Positions 27,232 to 36,145 are shown, counted from the stretch's first letter. The stretch: DNA of 64,000 nucleotides from Cribrihabitans_A neustonicus (GCF_048820895.1 NZ_JBMERQ010000003.1:331631-395630); one strand, 5' to 3'. Numbers and translations are program-made. Notes: generated from the sequence alone by a model not told the origin.

Positions 27232-28914
27232 ATGGTGCAAGATCTGCGTTCCTTCCTCTCAGCCCAGCACGCGCAATGGCGTGCGGGGCTCAAAGACGTG
27301 TGGCGCATTCTGCGCAGCCGCGGCCCCAGCCAGTTCCAGTTCTGGCTGATCGCCTTGCTGATCGGCATCGCGGCGGGCTTTGCCGCACTGTTCTTCCGCA
27401 AGGGAATCGCCGCACTGCAAGCCTGGGTCTATGGCGCGCCGGACCTGCAATACCTGCACAGCTATGCGCAGGGCCTGCCCTGGTACGTGCTGGTCGGGAT
27501 CGCCACCGGCGGCGGGCTGATCGTGGGGCTGATCCTTGACCGCTTCACTCCAGACGGGCGCGTCCGCTCGGTCGCGGATGTGATCGAAGGCGCGGCGCTG
27601 CACGACGGCAGGGTAGAGCAGAAGGAGGGGCTGGCCTCGGCCCTAGCCTCCTTCCTCACGCTGTCGACGGGCGGCTCGACTGGGCGGGAAGGGCCGGTGG
27701 TGCACATGGCGGGGGTGATCTCCACCTGGGTCAGCAACCGCATCAACGCCGACGGCATCACCGGGCGCGACCTCCTGGGCTGCGCGGTGGCGGCGGCCGT
27801 CTCTGCAAGCTTCAACGCGCCGATCGCGGGGGCGCTGTTTGCGCTGGAGGTGGTGCTGCGGCACTTCGCAGTCAACGCCTTTGCACCCATCGTCATTGCC
27901 TCCGTCGCGGGCACGGTGATCAACCGGCTGGAATATGGCGATGTTACCGAGTTCACCCTCAGCACCCCCGGCGCGCTGCAATTCTATGTCGAACTGCCGG
28001 CCTTCCTGCTGCTCGGGCTGATATGCGGGCTGGTGTCGGTTGTGGTGATCCGCTCAATCTTCCTGGCCGACCGTATCGGCACCACCGTGCAGGAGCGTAT
28101 CCGCCTGCCGCGCTGGCTGCGCCCGGCGGTCTCCGGCGCGGTGCTGGGAGTTATCGCGGTCTGGTATCCGCATATCATCGGGGTCGGCTATGAAACCACG
28201 GTGCTGGCGCTCACCGGCGGGCTGCTGCTGGGGCAGGCGATAATCTTTGCGGTAATCAAGACCGCGGCGCTGGCGATCACTATGGGCGGACGCATGGGCG
28301 GCGGCGTGTTCTCGCCTTCGCTGATGATCGGTGCGCTGACTGGGCTGGCCTTCGGGCTGATTGCCACTTCGGTGCTGCCGGATGTGTCGGGGACCCATAC
28401 GCTCTACGCCTTTGCCGGTATGGGGGCCGTGACCGCCGCGGTACTGGGCGCGCCGATTTCCACCACACTCATCGTGTTCGAGCTGACCGGCGACTGGCAG
28501 ATCGGCCTGGCTGTGATGGTGTCGGTGTCGATGTCCACAGCGCTCGCTTCCCGGCTGGTGCACCGGTCCTTTTTCCTGTCCCAGCTGGAGCGGCGCAATA
28601 TCCACTGTGCGGCCGGCCCGCAGGCCTACCTCCTGGCGCTGATCCGCACCGGAGCGGTGATGCGGCCTCTGGGCAGCAGCCGATGCGCCAGCCGGGAGGA
28701 GTGCGAGGCCCTGGTGAAAGAAGGGCTGTTCCTGCGCGGTGCAGGCTCCCTGGAAGCCGCGATGCCGGTATTCGACCGCGCCGAAGTCGCCTTCCTGCCG
28801 GTGCTGACAGCGGAGGCCGACGGCAGTGAACTGATCGGCGCGCTTTACCATGTGGATGCGCTCAAGGCCTATACCCGCGCTCTCGCCGCCACCGCCGCGG
28901 AAGAGCATCGCTGA
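27232..28914 (+). CDS. ClC-family chloride channel/transporter with CBS-like C-terminus
   Basis: ClC proteins move chloride, often in exchange for protons, across the inner membrane. The 560-aa product has about a dozen hydrophobic helices. The selectivity motif GSTGREGP carries the gating glutamate at E153, so a proton-coupled antiporter is likely. Further motifs are SASFNAPIAGALFALE and GGRMGGGVFSPSLMIG. The last roughly 90 residues form a soluble region that resembles a CBS domain. Just upstream lies an inverted repeat (ACTGCC/GGCAGT at 27180-27196) in an A+T-rich stretch that may be its promoter. Confidence 0.92.
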   Translation: MVQDLRSFLSAQHAQWRAGLKDVWRILRSRGPSQFQFWLIALLIGIAAGFAALFFRKGIAALQAWVYGAPDLQYLHSYAQGLPWYVLVGIATGGGLIVGLILDRFTPDGRVRSVADVIEGAALHDGRVEQKEGLASALASFLTLSTGGSTGREGPVVHMAGVISTWVSNRINADGITGRDLLGCAVAAAVSASFNAPIAGALFALEVVLRHFAVNAFAPIVIASVAGTVINRLEYGDVTEFTLSTPGALQFYVELPAFLLLGLICGLVSVVVIRSIFLADRIGTTVQERIRLPRWLRPAVSGAVLGVIAVWYPHIIGVGYETTVLALTGGLLLGQAIIFAVIKTAALAITMGGRMGGGVFSPSLMIGALTGLAFGLIATSVLPDVSGTHTLYAFAGMGAVTAAVLGAPISTTLIVFELTGDWQIGLAVMVSVSMSTALASRLVHRSFFLSQLERRNIHCAAGPQAYLLALIRTGAVMRPLGSSRCASREECEALVKEGLFLRGAGSLEAAMPVFDRAEVAFLPVLTAEADGSELIGALYHVDALKAYTRALAATAAEEHR

Positions 28915-29238
28915 AGCGGCAGGCGAACGCCGAAGCTCGCAAGCGGGCCCGCCGCCGATTTGCAGAATTCGTGCATTTTCTGCGCCGTGCAGATTCGCAG
29001 ATCCGGGCTTTCCTCGTGCATCCGGCCGCTTTTGGGGGCCGTTAGGAAGCATTACCGAGGCGGCATCCGCCGCGGGTGCGGCGGCGCCGGCGGAAGAACG
29101 CCGCTTTTTTGCCACGGTTTTGCCCCAGATTTACCCGCTCCAGCCAGCGGTTGCAGATTCCAATTGATCGAAATCGCCCCGGCACCAAAAATGTTAAGCA
29201 GGCAATAATAAAGGTTAACAACCTTCGGCAGGAACATA
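28915..29238. other. Intergenic region with terminator
   Basis: No gene is seen in this 324-base gap. It contains a terminator (29081-29110). Just before the next gene is a small inverted repeat, AAGGTT-AAC-AACCTT, at 29211-29225. The sequence turns A+T-rich from about 29155, as expected for a promoter of the small gene at 29239. Confidence 0.5.
29081..29110 (+). terminator. Probable intrinsic terminator downstream of the ClC gene
   Basis: GCGGCG (29081-29086) and CGCCGC (29099-29104) form a 6-bp stem followed by T6. It lies about 170 bases after the ClC stop, so the mRNA would have a long 3' end. Confidence 0.6.
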
Positions 29239-29430
29239 ATGCGCAATACCGCAGCTGGCCCGCAAGAGGCCGAAAACCAGAAGAAAGCGAACAAATCGGA
29301 GAACGAGCGCGCGGCCCTGATGGCCGTGATCGACTACACCCTGCAATGCGCACGCGACCGGGACGGGCTCGGCTGCGGCGAGGCGGTGGAAAAGGCGCGG
29401 CTCTATCTCAGCAACTCCGTTCTGGCCTGA
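29239..29430 (+). CDS. Small hypothetical protein (63 aa)
   Basis: I do not recognise a family. The protein has a charged, lysine- and glutamate-rich N-terminus (about residues 8-25). A predicted helical segment, ALMAVIDYTLQCARDRDGLGCGEAVEKARLYL, carries two cysteines. There is no signal peptide or membrane helix. The ATG has AGGA about eight bases upstream and an A+T-rich promoter-like stretch before it. Codon use resembles the neighbours, so it is likely a real gene of the roseobacter type rather than noise. Confidence 0.6.
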   Translation: MRNTAAGPQEAENQKKANKSENERAALMAVIDYTLQCARDRDGLGCGEAVEKARLYLSNSVLA

Positions 29431-29478
29431 ACCGGGATCGGTTCTGACCCGAAACGAGCGCTCCGGCGCACCGGGACA

Positions 29479-29514
29479 TGCCATGGCCGCCTCCGGGACG
29501 CGGCGGCCATGGCA
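29479..29514. repeat. Perfect 13-bp inverted repeat
   Basis: TGCCATGGCCGCC (29479-29491) is the exact reverse complement of 29502-29514, with a 10-base loop. It lies 48 bases after the 63-aa gene and has no T tract. It may act as a 3'-end stabilising hairpin or a Rho-assisted terminator. Confidence 0.6.
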
Positions 29515-29804
29515 GCAAACCGCAAAGATGCACGGTTTTAGATACGCCAGGGTTCAGGACACAGCCGCGGCTCTGTGCCGCGTAAGGGGTGAGCCCAATC
29601 CCAGAAGAAGGGCGCTTTCCCTGATCGCCTGTTGCGCTTTGGCGATCAAACACGAACTCTCTTTCGGGGTCATGGCCGACCTCAGCCACACCGCCGGCGC
29701 ATCCGCTTGCGCGCGTTGGGGATGCAGGTCTCGCCGCTGGCCTTTCCGGAGTGGGTGGGTGCTTGCCTAGAGAGCCGGCACGGTTTGCGCATTCCTCCAA
29801 AGGA

Positions 29805-29832
29805 AACGGCGGCCCTCAAGCAGGCCGCCGTT
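29805..29832 (-). terminator. Terminator of the DUF427 gene
   Basis: AACGGCGGCC (29805-29814) pairs with GGCCGCCGTT (29823-29832). On the minus strand the stem is followed by TTTCCTTT. It lies 24 bases past the DUF427 stop. Confidence 0.75.
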
Positions 29833-29855
29833 GCAGGGTCTCGCCGCTCGCTGGC

Positions 29856-30197
29856 TCAGACCTGCTCGACCTTAACCGAGTCGCTGAGGCGGAAGGCCAC
29901 GTGGTCCTTGATTGCCGCGGCTTCGCCGACCGGGTGCTCGTAGCTCCAGGCGGCGTCCGGCGTGATCGAAGACTTGTTCACGATCGAGAAATAGGTGGCA
30001 TCGCCCTTCACCGGGCAGTGAGTGGTCTTCTTGCTGCGGTCGAGGAAGGCCATCGCGATATCGCCACGCGGGAAGTAGATTACTGGCGCGTGCCCGTCCT
30101 CCGTCAGCTCCAGCGCATTCCCGGTTTCGCCGAGAACGGCGCCGCCGGAGCGGACTACCCAGGTGCCTTCGGATTTACGGATTCGGATCGCGGTCAT
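29856..30197 (-). CDS. DUF427 domain protein
   Basis: This is a 113-aa protein of the DUF427 family, small cytoplasmic proteins of unknown function. Typical features are the block KTTHCPVKGDATYFSI near residue 59 and DAAWSYEHPVGEAAAIKDHVAFR near 81. The protein fills one DUF427 domain with no extra domain. It lies 64 bases upstream of the stop of an M24 peptidase gene on the same strand, with its own terminator downstream, so it may be cotranscribed with that gene. Confidence 0.85.
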   Translation of the reverse strand: MTAIRIRKSEGTWVVRSGGAVLGETGNALELTEDGHAPVIYFPRGDIAMAFLDRSKKTTHCPVKGDATYFSIVNKSSITPDAAWSYEHPVGEAAAIKDHVAFRLSDSVKVEQV

Positions 30198-30260
30198 ATC
30201 TTATCTTCCCATCATGTTCGTTCGTTTCGGACAGTAGCCGGGCAAAGTGACGCCCGGGTC

Positions 30261-32051
30261 TTAAATCGCGGCGGTCGCGGCATTGAGCCACGCCTTCGCC
30301 GGAGCGCTCACCCGGGGGGCGATCTGTGCCCGCACTTCCTGGTGATACGCGTTAAGCCAGCCTTCTTCTTCGGAGCTGAGCATTGCCACATCGATCAGCC
30401 GCCGGTCCACAGGGGCGAAGGTCAGTGTGCGCCAGCACATCATGTCGCGCTCTGGGTCGCCGGTGTCAAGGGCAGGGGCCTCTTCCACCACCAGAAGGTT
30501 CTCGATGCGGATGCCAAAGGCGCCTTCGCGGTAGTAGCCGGGCTCGTTCGACAGGATCATGCCGGGCTCCAGGGCGACGTGGCTGGTGCGGCTGAGCCGC
30601 TGCGGGCCTTCGTGCACGCTGAGATAGGCGCCGACGCCGTGGCCAAGCCCGTGATTGAAGTCCTGGCCTGCCAGCCAAAGGGGCATCCGGCCGACTGCTT
30701 CGATGTCGCGGCCCGCGAGCCCCTTGGGCCAGCGCAGGCGGGACATGGCGATCATGCCATTCAGGACGCGGGTGTAAGCAGCGCGCTCCTCGGGCCCTGG
30801 CGTGCCGATGGCGATGGTGCGGGTGATGTCGGTAGTGCCGTCCAGATACTGGCCGCCGCTGTCGAGCACCAGCAGGTGGCCGTCCTCCAGCCGCGCGTTG
30901 CTCTCGGTAGTGACGCGGTAGTGCATCACCGCGCCGTTCTCGCCGGTGCCTGCGATGGTTTCGAAGCTGATGTCGCGCAGCGCAGGGTCCTGCCGCCGCA
31001 AGCTCTCGAGCTTCTCCACCACCTCGATTTCCGTGAGGGTGCCAGCAGGCTGCGCGTCGAGCCAGGCCAGAAGTTCCACCACCGCGGCGCCGTCGCGCAA
31101 ATGGGCGGCGGCGCTGCCTGCGATCTCGGCGGCATTCTTCCGGGCCTTCGGCAGCGCGCAGGGGTCGCCGGAGGCCTCCAACCGGTCCCCGAGCGCGTCC
31201 GCCACGATCTGCGGCAGGGTCTGCGCATCGGCGGCCACCCGGCCGTTGAGGCCGGCCACGGCGGCGAGGAAGGCCTCAGGCGGCTCGACCCGGACCGACT
31301 CCGCGAAATGGCTGCCGAGCCCTTCAAGCTTGGCCCTGGCCATGAACAGGTCCACACGGCCGTCGCAATGCAGGATGGCAAAGCCATGCGCCACCGGGTT
31401 GCGGGCGATATCGGCGCCGCGGATGTTCAGCAGCCACATGATGCTGTCTGGGAGGGTAATGACGGCCGCGCTTTGGCCCGCGTCCTGAAGCCCGCGCGCC
31501 AGGCGCGCGCATTTGCCGGCCGCGCTTTCGCCTGCGTATTCGATCGGGTGGGCCGAGACCGGCGCCATCGGCGGGGCGGGCTGGTCCGGCCAGATCCGGT
31601 CCACCAGGTTGGCGCATTGCACCAGAGTGATGCCGCTGTCCGTGAGCTCGCTGGCAAGACTTTTGATTTGCCCGGCAGAATGCAGCCATGCATCAAAGCC
31701 GACCTTGCCGCCTTCGGGGAGTTGTTCCTTCAGCCAGTCCGCGAGCGGTACCTCGGGCCAGGGCACGGGTGTGAAATCGGCTGCCACCTGGCGCTTCACC
31801 TGGGTGCGGTAACGGCCATCGACGAAGACTCCCGCGGCCTCCGCCAGCACCGCGCAGAAGCCGGCCGAGCCTGTGAAGCCGGTGAGCCAGGCCAGGCGCT
31901 CGTCCCGCGGTGCCACGTATTCGCCCTGATGCGCATCGGCGCGCGGCACCAGAAAGCCGTCCAGCCCTTCGGCCGCGATCTCTGCCCTGAGGGCGGCCAG
32001 CCGGGGCGGGCCCTGCTCCGGGCGGGCAGTCACGTCGAAACTCTGGAACAT
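30261..32051 (-). CDS. Xaa-Pro aminopeptidase, M24 family
   Basis: This is a metalloaminopeptidase that probably removes N-terminal residues before proline. The 596-aa length matches the three-domain, eukaryotic-like aminopeptidase P type. It has two creatinase-like N-terminal domains (about 1-300) and a pita-bread catalytic domain. Metal ligands are visible in LVLDSGGQYLDGTTDITRT (two aspartates), HGLGHGVGAYLSVHEGP (histidine), EPGMILSNEPGYY and GIRIENLLVV (glutamates). The DUF427 gene lies downstream on the same strand. Confidence 0.92.
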   Translation of the reverse strand: MFQSFDVTARPEQGPPRLAALRAEIAAEGLDGFLVPRADAHQGEYVAPRDERLAWLTGFTGSAGFCAVLAEAAGVFVDGRYRTQVKRQVAADFTPVPWPEVPLADWLKEQLPEGGKVGFDAWLHSAGQIKSLASELTDSGITLVQCANLVDRIWPDQPAPPMAPVSAHPIEYAGESAAGKCARLARGLQDAGQSAAVITLPDSIMWLLNIRGADIARNPVAHGFAILHCDGRVDLFMARAKLEGLGSHFAESVRVEPPEAFLAAVAGLNGRVAADAQTLPQIVADALGDRLEASGDPCALPKARKNAAEIAGSAAAHLRDGAAVVELLAWLDAQPAGTLTEIEVVEKLESLRRQDPALRDISFETIAGTGENGAVMHYRVTTESNARLEDGHLLVLDSGGQYLDGTTDITRTIAIGTPGPEERAAYTRVLNGMIAMSRLRWPKGLAGRDIEAVGRMPLWLAGQDFNHGLGHGVGAYLSVHEGPQRLSRTSHVALEPGMILSNEPGYYREGAFGIRIENLLVVEEAPALDTGDPERDMMCWRTLTFAPVDRRLIDVAMLSSEEEGWLNAYHQEVRAQIAPRVSAPAKAWLNAATAAI

Positions 32052-32170
32052 GGGCGTCTCTCCTGTCGGGATAGGCCGCTGCCTGCGCGCCCGCCATTAA
32101 GCGATGCACGCGGACGCGGCAGGGCTGCCGGCCTTTTGTTCCAAACTCCCGCGCTGGTGGCAAGTCCGCT

Positions 32171-32247
32171 GAAGGGCGCTCCATCCGGAAAGACAGGCGA
32201 GCGCCCTTCGGGCGCGGCCTCCGGCGGAGGTATTTGGGGTCAGAAAG
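32171..32247. repeat. REP-like intergenic element
   Basis: The stretch holds a 10-bp inverted repeat (32171-32180 with 32200-32209), an overlapping hairpin GCGCCC-TTC-GGGCGC (32201-32215), and then GGCGGAGGTATTTGGGG. A similar block lies inverted at 44971-45000. It looks like one unit of a dispersed palindromic repeat family of this genome. Confidence 0.5.
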
Positions 32248-32284
32248 TGGCTGAGGCGGAGGGTTTCGGTGGCCGAAAAGCAGC

Positions 32285-32308
32285 GCCCCCGCCAGAGGGG
32301 GCGGGGGC
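32285..32308 (-). terminator. Probable terminator downstream of cobT
   Basis: GCCCCCGCC (32285-32293) pairs with GGCGGGGGC (32300-32308) around a 6-base loop. On the minus strand it lies 39 bases past the cobT stop and is followed, after a few bases, by TTTT. Confidence 0.6.
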
Positions 32309-32347
32309 TGAATTTTCTGTTCGCGGGATTTTCGAGAAGGCGGCAGC

Positions 32348-34225
32348 TCAGACCGCGCGCTTCATGCCCATCACCCGGGCGCGGGCGCGCGGGTCGCTGT
32401 CGAAGAGCGCCGCGAGTTGTTCAGTCATCGCGCCCGCCAGCTGCTCGACATCGGTGATGGTCACCGCGCGGTCGTAGTAGCGGGTGACATCGTGGCCGAT
32501 GCCGATGGCCAGGAGCTCCACCTGCTTGCGCTTCTCTACCATGGCGATCACGTCGCGCAGGTGTTTTTCCAGGTAGTTCGCCGGGTTCACCGAGAGTGTC
32601 GAGTCATCTACCGGGGCGCCGTCGGAGATCACCATCAGGATCTTGCGCGCCTCGCGCCGGCCCACCATGCGGCGGTGCGCCCATTCCAGCGCCTCGCCGT
32701 CGATGTTCTCCTTCAGGAGGCCCTCTTTCATCATCAGGCCGAGGTTGGTGCGGGTGCGGCGCATCGGGGCGTCGGCGCCCTTGTAGATGATGTGGCGCAG
32801 GTCGTTGAGGCGGCCAGGCTGCTGCGGGCGGCCCTCGTTCAGCCAGGCCTCGCGCGCGAGCCCGCCTTTCCAGGCGCGGGTGGTGAAACCGAGGATCTCG
32901 ACCTTGACGTTGCAGCGTTCCAGCGTGCGGGCGAGCACGTCGGCGCAGATTGCAGCGATGGAGATCGGGCGGCCGCGCATTGAGCCGGAGTTGTCGAGCA
33001 GCAGCGTCACCACGGTGTCGCGGAACTCGGTGTCTTTTTCGACCTTGAAGCTGAGCGGCGTCGTTGGGTTGGCGACGACACGGGCGAGGCGGCCGGCATC
33101 CAGGATGCCCTCCTCGCGGTCGAACTCCCAGGAGCGGTTCTGCTGTGCCTGCAGGCGGCGCTGCAGCTTGTTGGCCAGCCGCGATACTGCGCCTTTCAGG
33201 GGCTCCAGCTGCTGGTCGAGATAGGCGCGCAGGCGTTCCAGCTCGGCAGGCTCCGCGAGCTCCTCGGCGCCGATTTCCTCGTCGTGGGTGTTGAGGAACA
33301 CCTTGTAGTCCGGATCGGCCTCGGACGCCGGCGGCGGCGCGGGCGGCTCCAGCGGCGCCTCGCCGTCCGGCATCTCGGTTTCCTCGGCCAGATCGTCCTC
33401 GGCCATGTCGTCCATCGAGACCTGGGCCTGGCTTTCGTCCTGCTGCTGCTCCTGGCTCTGCTCGGGGCTGGCGTCGGCCTGCTCGTCCTCGTTGTCGTCC
33501 TGGCCGGTGCTGTCGGGATCGTCCTGCTCTTCGGCGCTGTCCTCGGCCTGGTCGTCCTGGTCGTCGTTCAGTTCGTCCGGGTCATCGCCGAGCTGGTCGC
33601 CGTAGCCGAGATCGGAGATCACCTGGCGGGCGAACCTGGCAAACTCGGCCTGGTCGGAAATCTTGTCCTGCAAGTCCTCCAGCGTGGCGCCGGCCTGGGC
33701 CTCGATGAAGCCGCGCCAGAGTTCCATGATGTTGGCAGCACCTTCCGGCAGCGGGCGGCCGGTGGCGAGGTGGCGGATCAGATAGCCGGCCGAGGCGGCA
33801 AGCGGCGCCTCCGAGGAGGATTTCATCTGGTCATAGCCGCGCCGGAGCGCCTCGTTGCGGATCTTCACGTCGATGTTGGACGCGGTGCCGGGCATGTGGC
33901 GCGCGCCCACCGCTTCGCAGCGGGCGGTTTCCATCGCCTCATAAAGGTCGCGGGCCATTTCGCCCTGCGGGACGTATTTGGCGTGGGTGGCGTCGTCGTG
34001 GAACTTGTGGCGCAGCGCCAGCGCATCCGCGGTGCCGCGGGCCAGCAGCACTTCCTCGCGGGTCATACGCCGGGAGACCTGCGGCAGCCGCATCGAGTCG
34101 CCCGACAGCCCCGAGGGGTCGACCGTGTAGCTGACCGAGAGTTCCGGGTCGTCGGCCATCACCTTGGTGGCTTCGGCCAGCGCCTTCTTGAACGGGTCGG
34201 CGGGGTTGTCGTTTGGCTTTTTCAT
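32348..34225 (-). CDS. cobT: Aerobic cobaltochelatase subunit CobT
   Basis: CobT forms, with CobS and CobN, the ATP-dependent chelatase that inserts cobalt into hydrogenobyrinic acid diamide in aerobic B12 synthesis. The 625-aa product has a helical N-terminal region and a very acidic low-complexity central part rich in D, E and Q (about 210-310). A C-terminal von Willebrand A-like domain carries the metal-ion site DNSGSM at residues 411-416. The ATG at 34225 has GAGGGG upstream and begins MKKPNDNPADPFKKA. An upstream in-frame ATG would overlap the preceding small gene. Confidence 0.93.
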   Translation of the reverse strand: MKKPNDNPADPFKKALAEATKVMADDPELSVSYTVDPSGLSGDSMRLPQVSRRMTREEVLLARGTADALALRHKFHDDATHAKYVPQGEMARDLYEAMETARCEAVGARHMPGTASNIDVKIRNEALRRGYDQMKSSSEAPLAASAGYLIRHLATGRPLPEGAANIMELWRGFIEAQAGATLEDLQDKISDQAEFARFARQVISDLGYGDQLGDDPDELNDDQDDQAEDSAEEQDDPDSTGQDDNEDEQADASPEQSQEQQQDESQAQVSMDDMAEDDLAEETEMPDGEAPLEPPAPPPASEADPDYKVFLNTHDEEIGAEELAEPAELERLRAYLDQQLEPLKGAVSRLANKLQRRLQAQQNRSWEFDREEGILDAGRLARVVANPTTPLSFKVEKDTEFRDTVVTLLLDNSGSMRGRPISIAAICADVLARTLERCNVKVEILGFTTRAWKGGLAREAWLNEGRPQQPGRLNDLRHIIYKGADAPMRRTRTNLGLMMKEGLLKENIDGEALEWAHRRMVGRREARKILMVISDGAPVDDSTLSVNPANYLEKHLRDVIAMVEKRKQVELLAIGIGHDVTRYYDRAVTITDVEQLAGAMTEQLAALFDSDPRARARVMGMKRAV

Positions 34226-34230
34226 GAATT

Positions 34231-34758
34231 TTAGTCCCCTCGCTTCGCCCATGACTTCTTGGCAGCGCGAATTGACTTCGATGATGCCCAATGTTCCCGC
34301 CCGAAAGAGTCGGTGAAACCGAACTTAACGACTTCCGAGTAGTTGTTTTCATCTGGGCGCAGAAACTGATCCATGCTCTCTCCAACTTCAAGTACTCGGG
34401 GCAACTGGAAGCCACCGACGAAGTGTTGGTTCAAATCGTAAGGCCACTCCCCGTAGGTCTTGAGGATGGCACCATTCGCCCTTCGAATGAAGGTCTTGCT
34501 CTTCAAGCGTCCAACCGTCTGTTGAATAGCTATCTGACCGGGGCCGTGGTTAACAGCGTGTAGTCGCAACACGTGCTGACAGACCGTTGAGGAGGCGCCA
34601 GCATCGAAAGCTAACGTATGACACAGGCTTACCTGTAGCTTCGGCTTCGGATACAGAAACTTGGACCAAATGTTCCAACCAAGAGAGAAGAGTGAAATAG
34701 CCGCGGAGCAAAGGCTGACTATCAAAGCATAATCAGCCGTTGTCCACGCTCCCTCCAT
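34231..34758 (-). CDS. Low-GC membrane-anchored ORFan between cobS and cobT
   Basis: I do not recognise a family. The 175-aa protein starts MEGAWTTADYALIVSLCSAA and has one N-terminal hydrophobic helix (about residues 9-28). A soluble domain follows, probably beta-rich, with LQVSLCHTLAFDAGASSTVCQHVLRLHAVNHGPGQIAI resembling an immunoglobulin-like fold. Its ATG shares one base with the cobS stop (TGATG), and cobT starts five bases after its stop, so all three should be cotranscribed. G+C is clearly lower (near half) than in the flanking genes, which suggests a later insertion. The cobS-cobT pair is usually adjacent in related bacteria. Confidence 0.75.
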   Translation of the reverse strand: MEGAWTTADYALIVSLCSAAISLFSLGWNIWSKFLYPKPKLQVSLCHTLAFDAGASSTVCQHVLRLHAVNHGPGQIAIQQTVGRLKSKTFIRRANGAILKTYGEWPYDLNQHFVGGFQLPRVLEVGESMDQFLRPDENNYSEVVKFGFTDSFGREHWASSKSIRAAKKSWAKRGD

Positions 34759-35744
34759 CACCCCAGGCTCGCGCTGGCCGCGCTCTCCGGCAGCTCCTCG
34801 TCGAAGCAGCGCTGGTAGAACTCGGCCACGGTCTGGCGCTCCAGCTCGTCGCATTTGTTCAGGAACGACAGGCGGAAGGCATAGCCCACGTCGCGGAAGA
34901 TCTCGGCGTTCTGGGCCCAGTTGATCACGGTCCGGGGCGACATCACGGTCGACAGGTCGCCGTTCATGAAGGCGGTGCGGGTGAGATCGGCAACCGAGAC
35001 CATCTGGCTGATCGTCTTGCGGCCCTTCTCGGTGTTGTAGTGCGGCGCCTTCGACAGGACGATGGCGCTTTCGGCATCGTGGCTCAGGTAGTTCAGGGTG
35101 GAGACCAGCGACCAGCGGTCCATCTGCGCCTGGTTGATCTGCTGGGTGCCGTGATAGAGCCCGGTGGTGTCGCCAAGGCCCACGGTGTTGGCGGTCGCAA
35201 ACAGGCGGAAGTAGGGGTTCGGGGTGATGATCTCGTTCTGATCCAGCAGGGTCAGCTTGCCGTCATGCTCCAGCACCCGCTGGATCACGAACATCACGTC
35301 GGCGCGGCCCGCGTCGTATTCGTCAAACACGATGGCAACCGGGTTGCGCAGGGCCCAGGGCAGGATGCCCTCGTGGAACTCGGTCACCTGCTTGCCGTCG
35401 CGCAGCTTGATCGCGTCTTTGCCGATCAGGTCGATGCGGGAAATGTGGCTGTCGAGGTTCACCCGGACCGCAGGCCAGTTCAGCCGCGACGCGACCTGTT
35501 CGATATGGGTCGACTTGCCGGTGCCGTGGTAGCCCTGGATCATCACCCGCCGGTTGTGGCTGAAGCCGGCCAGGATGGCGAGCGTGGTCTCGGGGTCAAA
35601 CTTGTAGGTCGGATCCAGCGCCGGCACGCGCTCGGAGCCCTCGGCGAAGCCCTTGACCGTCATGTCGGTTTCGATGCCGAACACATCGCGGACCGAAATC
35701 GTTTCGGTCGGTTTCGCATTCATATCCACAAAGCCATCGGTCAT
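34758..35744 (-). CDS. cobS: Aerobic cobaltochelatase subunit CobS
   Basis: CobS is the AAA+ ATPase subunit of the cobalt chelatase. The 328-aa product has Walker A GYHGTGKST at residues 71-79, Walker B ending DEYD at 141-144, and the sensor-type stretch RLFATANTVGLGDTTGLYHGTQQ. An N-terminal block SVRDVFGIETDMTVKGF is typical of the family. The start may be 35744 or the internal ATG at 35723. No cobalamin riboswitch is evident upstream. cobN is not in the window. Confidence 0.94.
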   Translation of the reverse strand: MTDGFVDMNAKPTETISVRDVFGIETDMTVKGFAEGSERVPALDPTYKFDPETTLAILAGFSHNRRVMIQGYHGTGKSTHIEQVASRLNWPAVRVNLDSHISRIDLIGKDAIKLRDGKQVTEFHEGILPWALRNPVAIVFDEYDAGRADVMFVIQRVLEHDGKLTLLDQNEIITPNPYFRLFATANTVGLGDTTGLYHGTQQINQAQMDRWSLVSTLNYLSHDAESAIVLSKAPHYNTEKGRKTISQMVSVADLTRTAFMNGDLSTVMSPRTVINWAQNAEIFRDVGYAFRLSFLNKCDELERQTVAEFYQRCFDEELPESAASASLG

Positions 35745-36070
35745 CGCCGTCGATCCTTATCCTTCCGCCCTGCGTCCAGGGGCCAAATCTGGGGGGATTG
35801 GTGCCTGATCTGGGGCGCAAGGGCAAGGGGAACCGTGCCATGGAACCAGCTGACGCGGCGATTGGCGCAATCTGGAGCGGCAGAGGGAAGGGGGTGCCCG
35901 GCAGGCGCGGCGGAGGCGCGGGACACGGGGCAGGGCGCCCCGGCCTGAACCGGGGCGCCCCTCACACCGGACGGCAGTTGGATTTTGGGAATGCCGCCCG
36001 GTGTGCGTGGCAGCAGCGGCCTGCGCTGCCGCACCTAAAAAACTAAGGGAAAACCTGAATGGACGCGCGG

Positions 36071-36145
36071 GCGCGAAGGTATATGAAGGTATATCCGGCG
36101 GCCCGTGCGGCGCGCAGATGCTGCGGGTTGTGACCAAACGTATAG
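36071..36145. repeat. Diverged repeat, copy A (pair with 36992-37056)
   Basis: Both copies share GCGCGAAGGTAT at the left, then GCGGCGCGCAGATGC, and then a TGTGACC block followed by a TATAG or GATAG word. Weaker similarity continues for perhaps another 90 bases. The copies flank the BLUF-like gene in the same orientation. Confidence 0.55.

Larger units (their letters stand above)
29431..29855. other. Intergenic region with two strong hairpins
   Basis: Between the 63-aa gene (plus) and the DUF427 gene (minus) lie 425 bases without a convincing gene. It contains a 13-bp perfect stem at 29479-29514 and a 10-bp stem at 29805-29832. Frames crossing it have no ribosome binding sites or recognisable content. 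Confidence 0.5.

Noticed and set aside
29751..32477. Plus-strand open frame (908 aa) opposite the DUF427 and M24 peptidase genes
   Set aside because: Entirely antisense to well-recognised genes, with composition typical of a shadow frame.
35745..36000. Cobalamin riboswitch upstream of cobS
   Set aside because: I could not find a B12-box-like sequence on the minus strand; only unrelated inverted repeats are seen.
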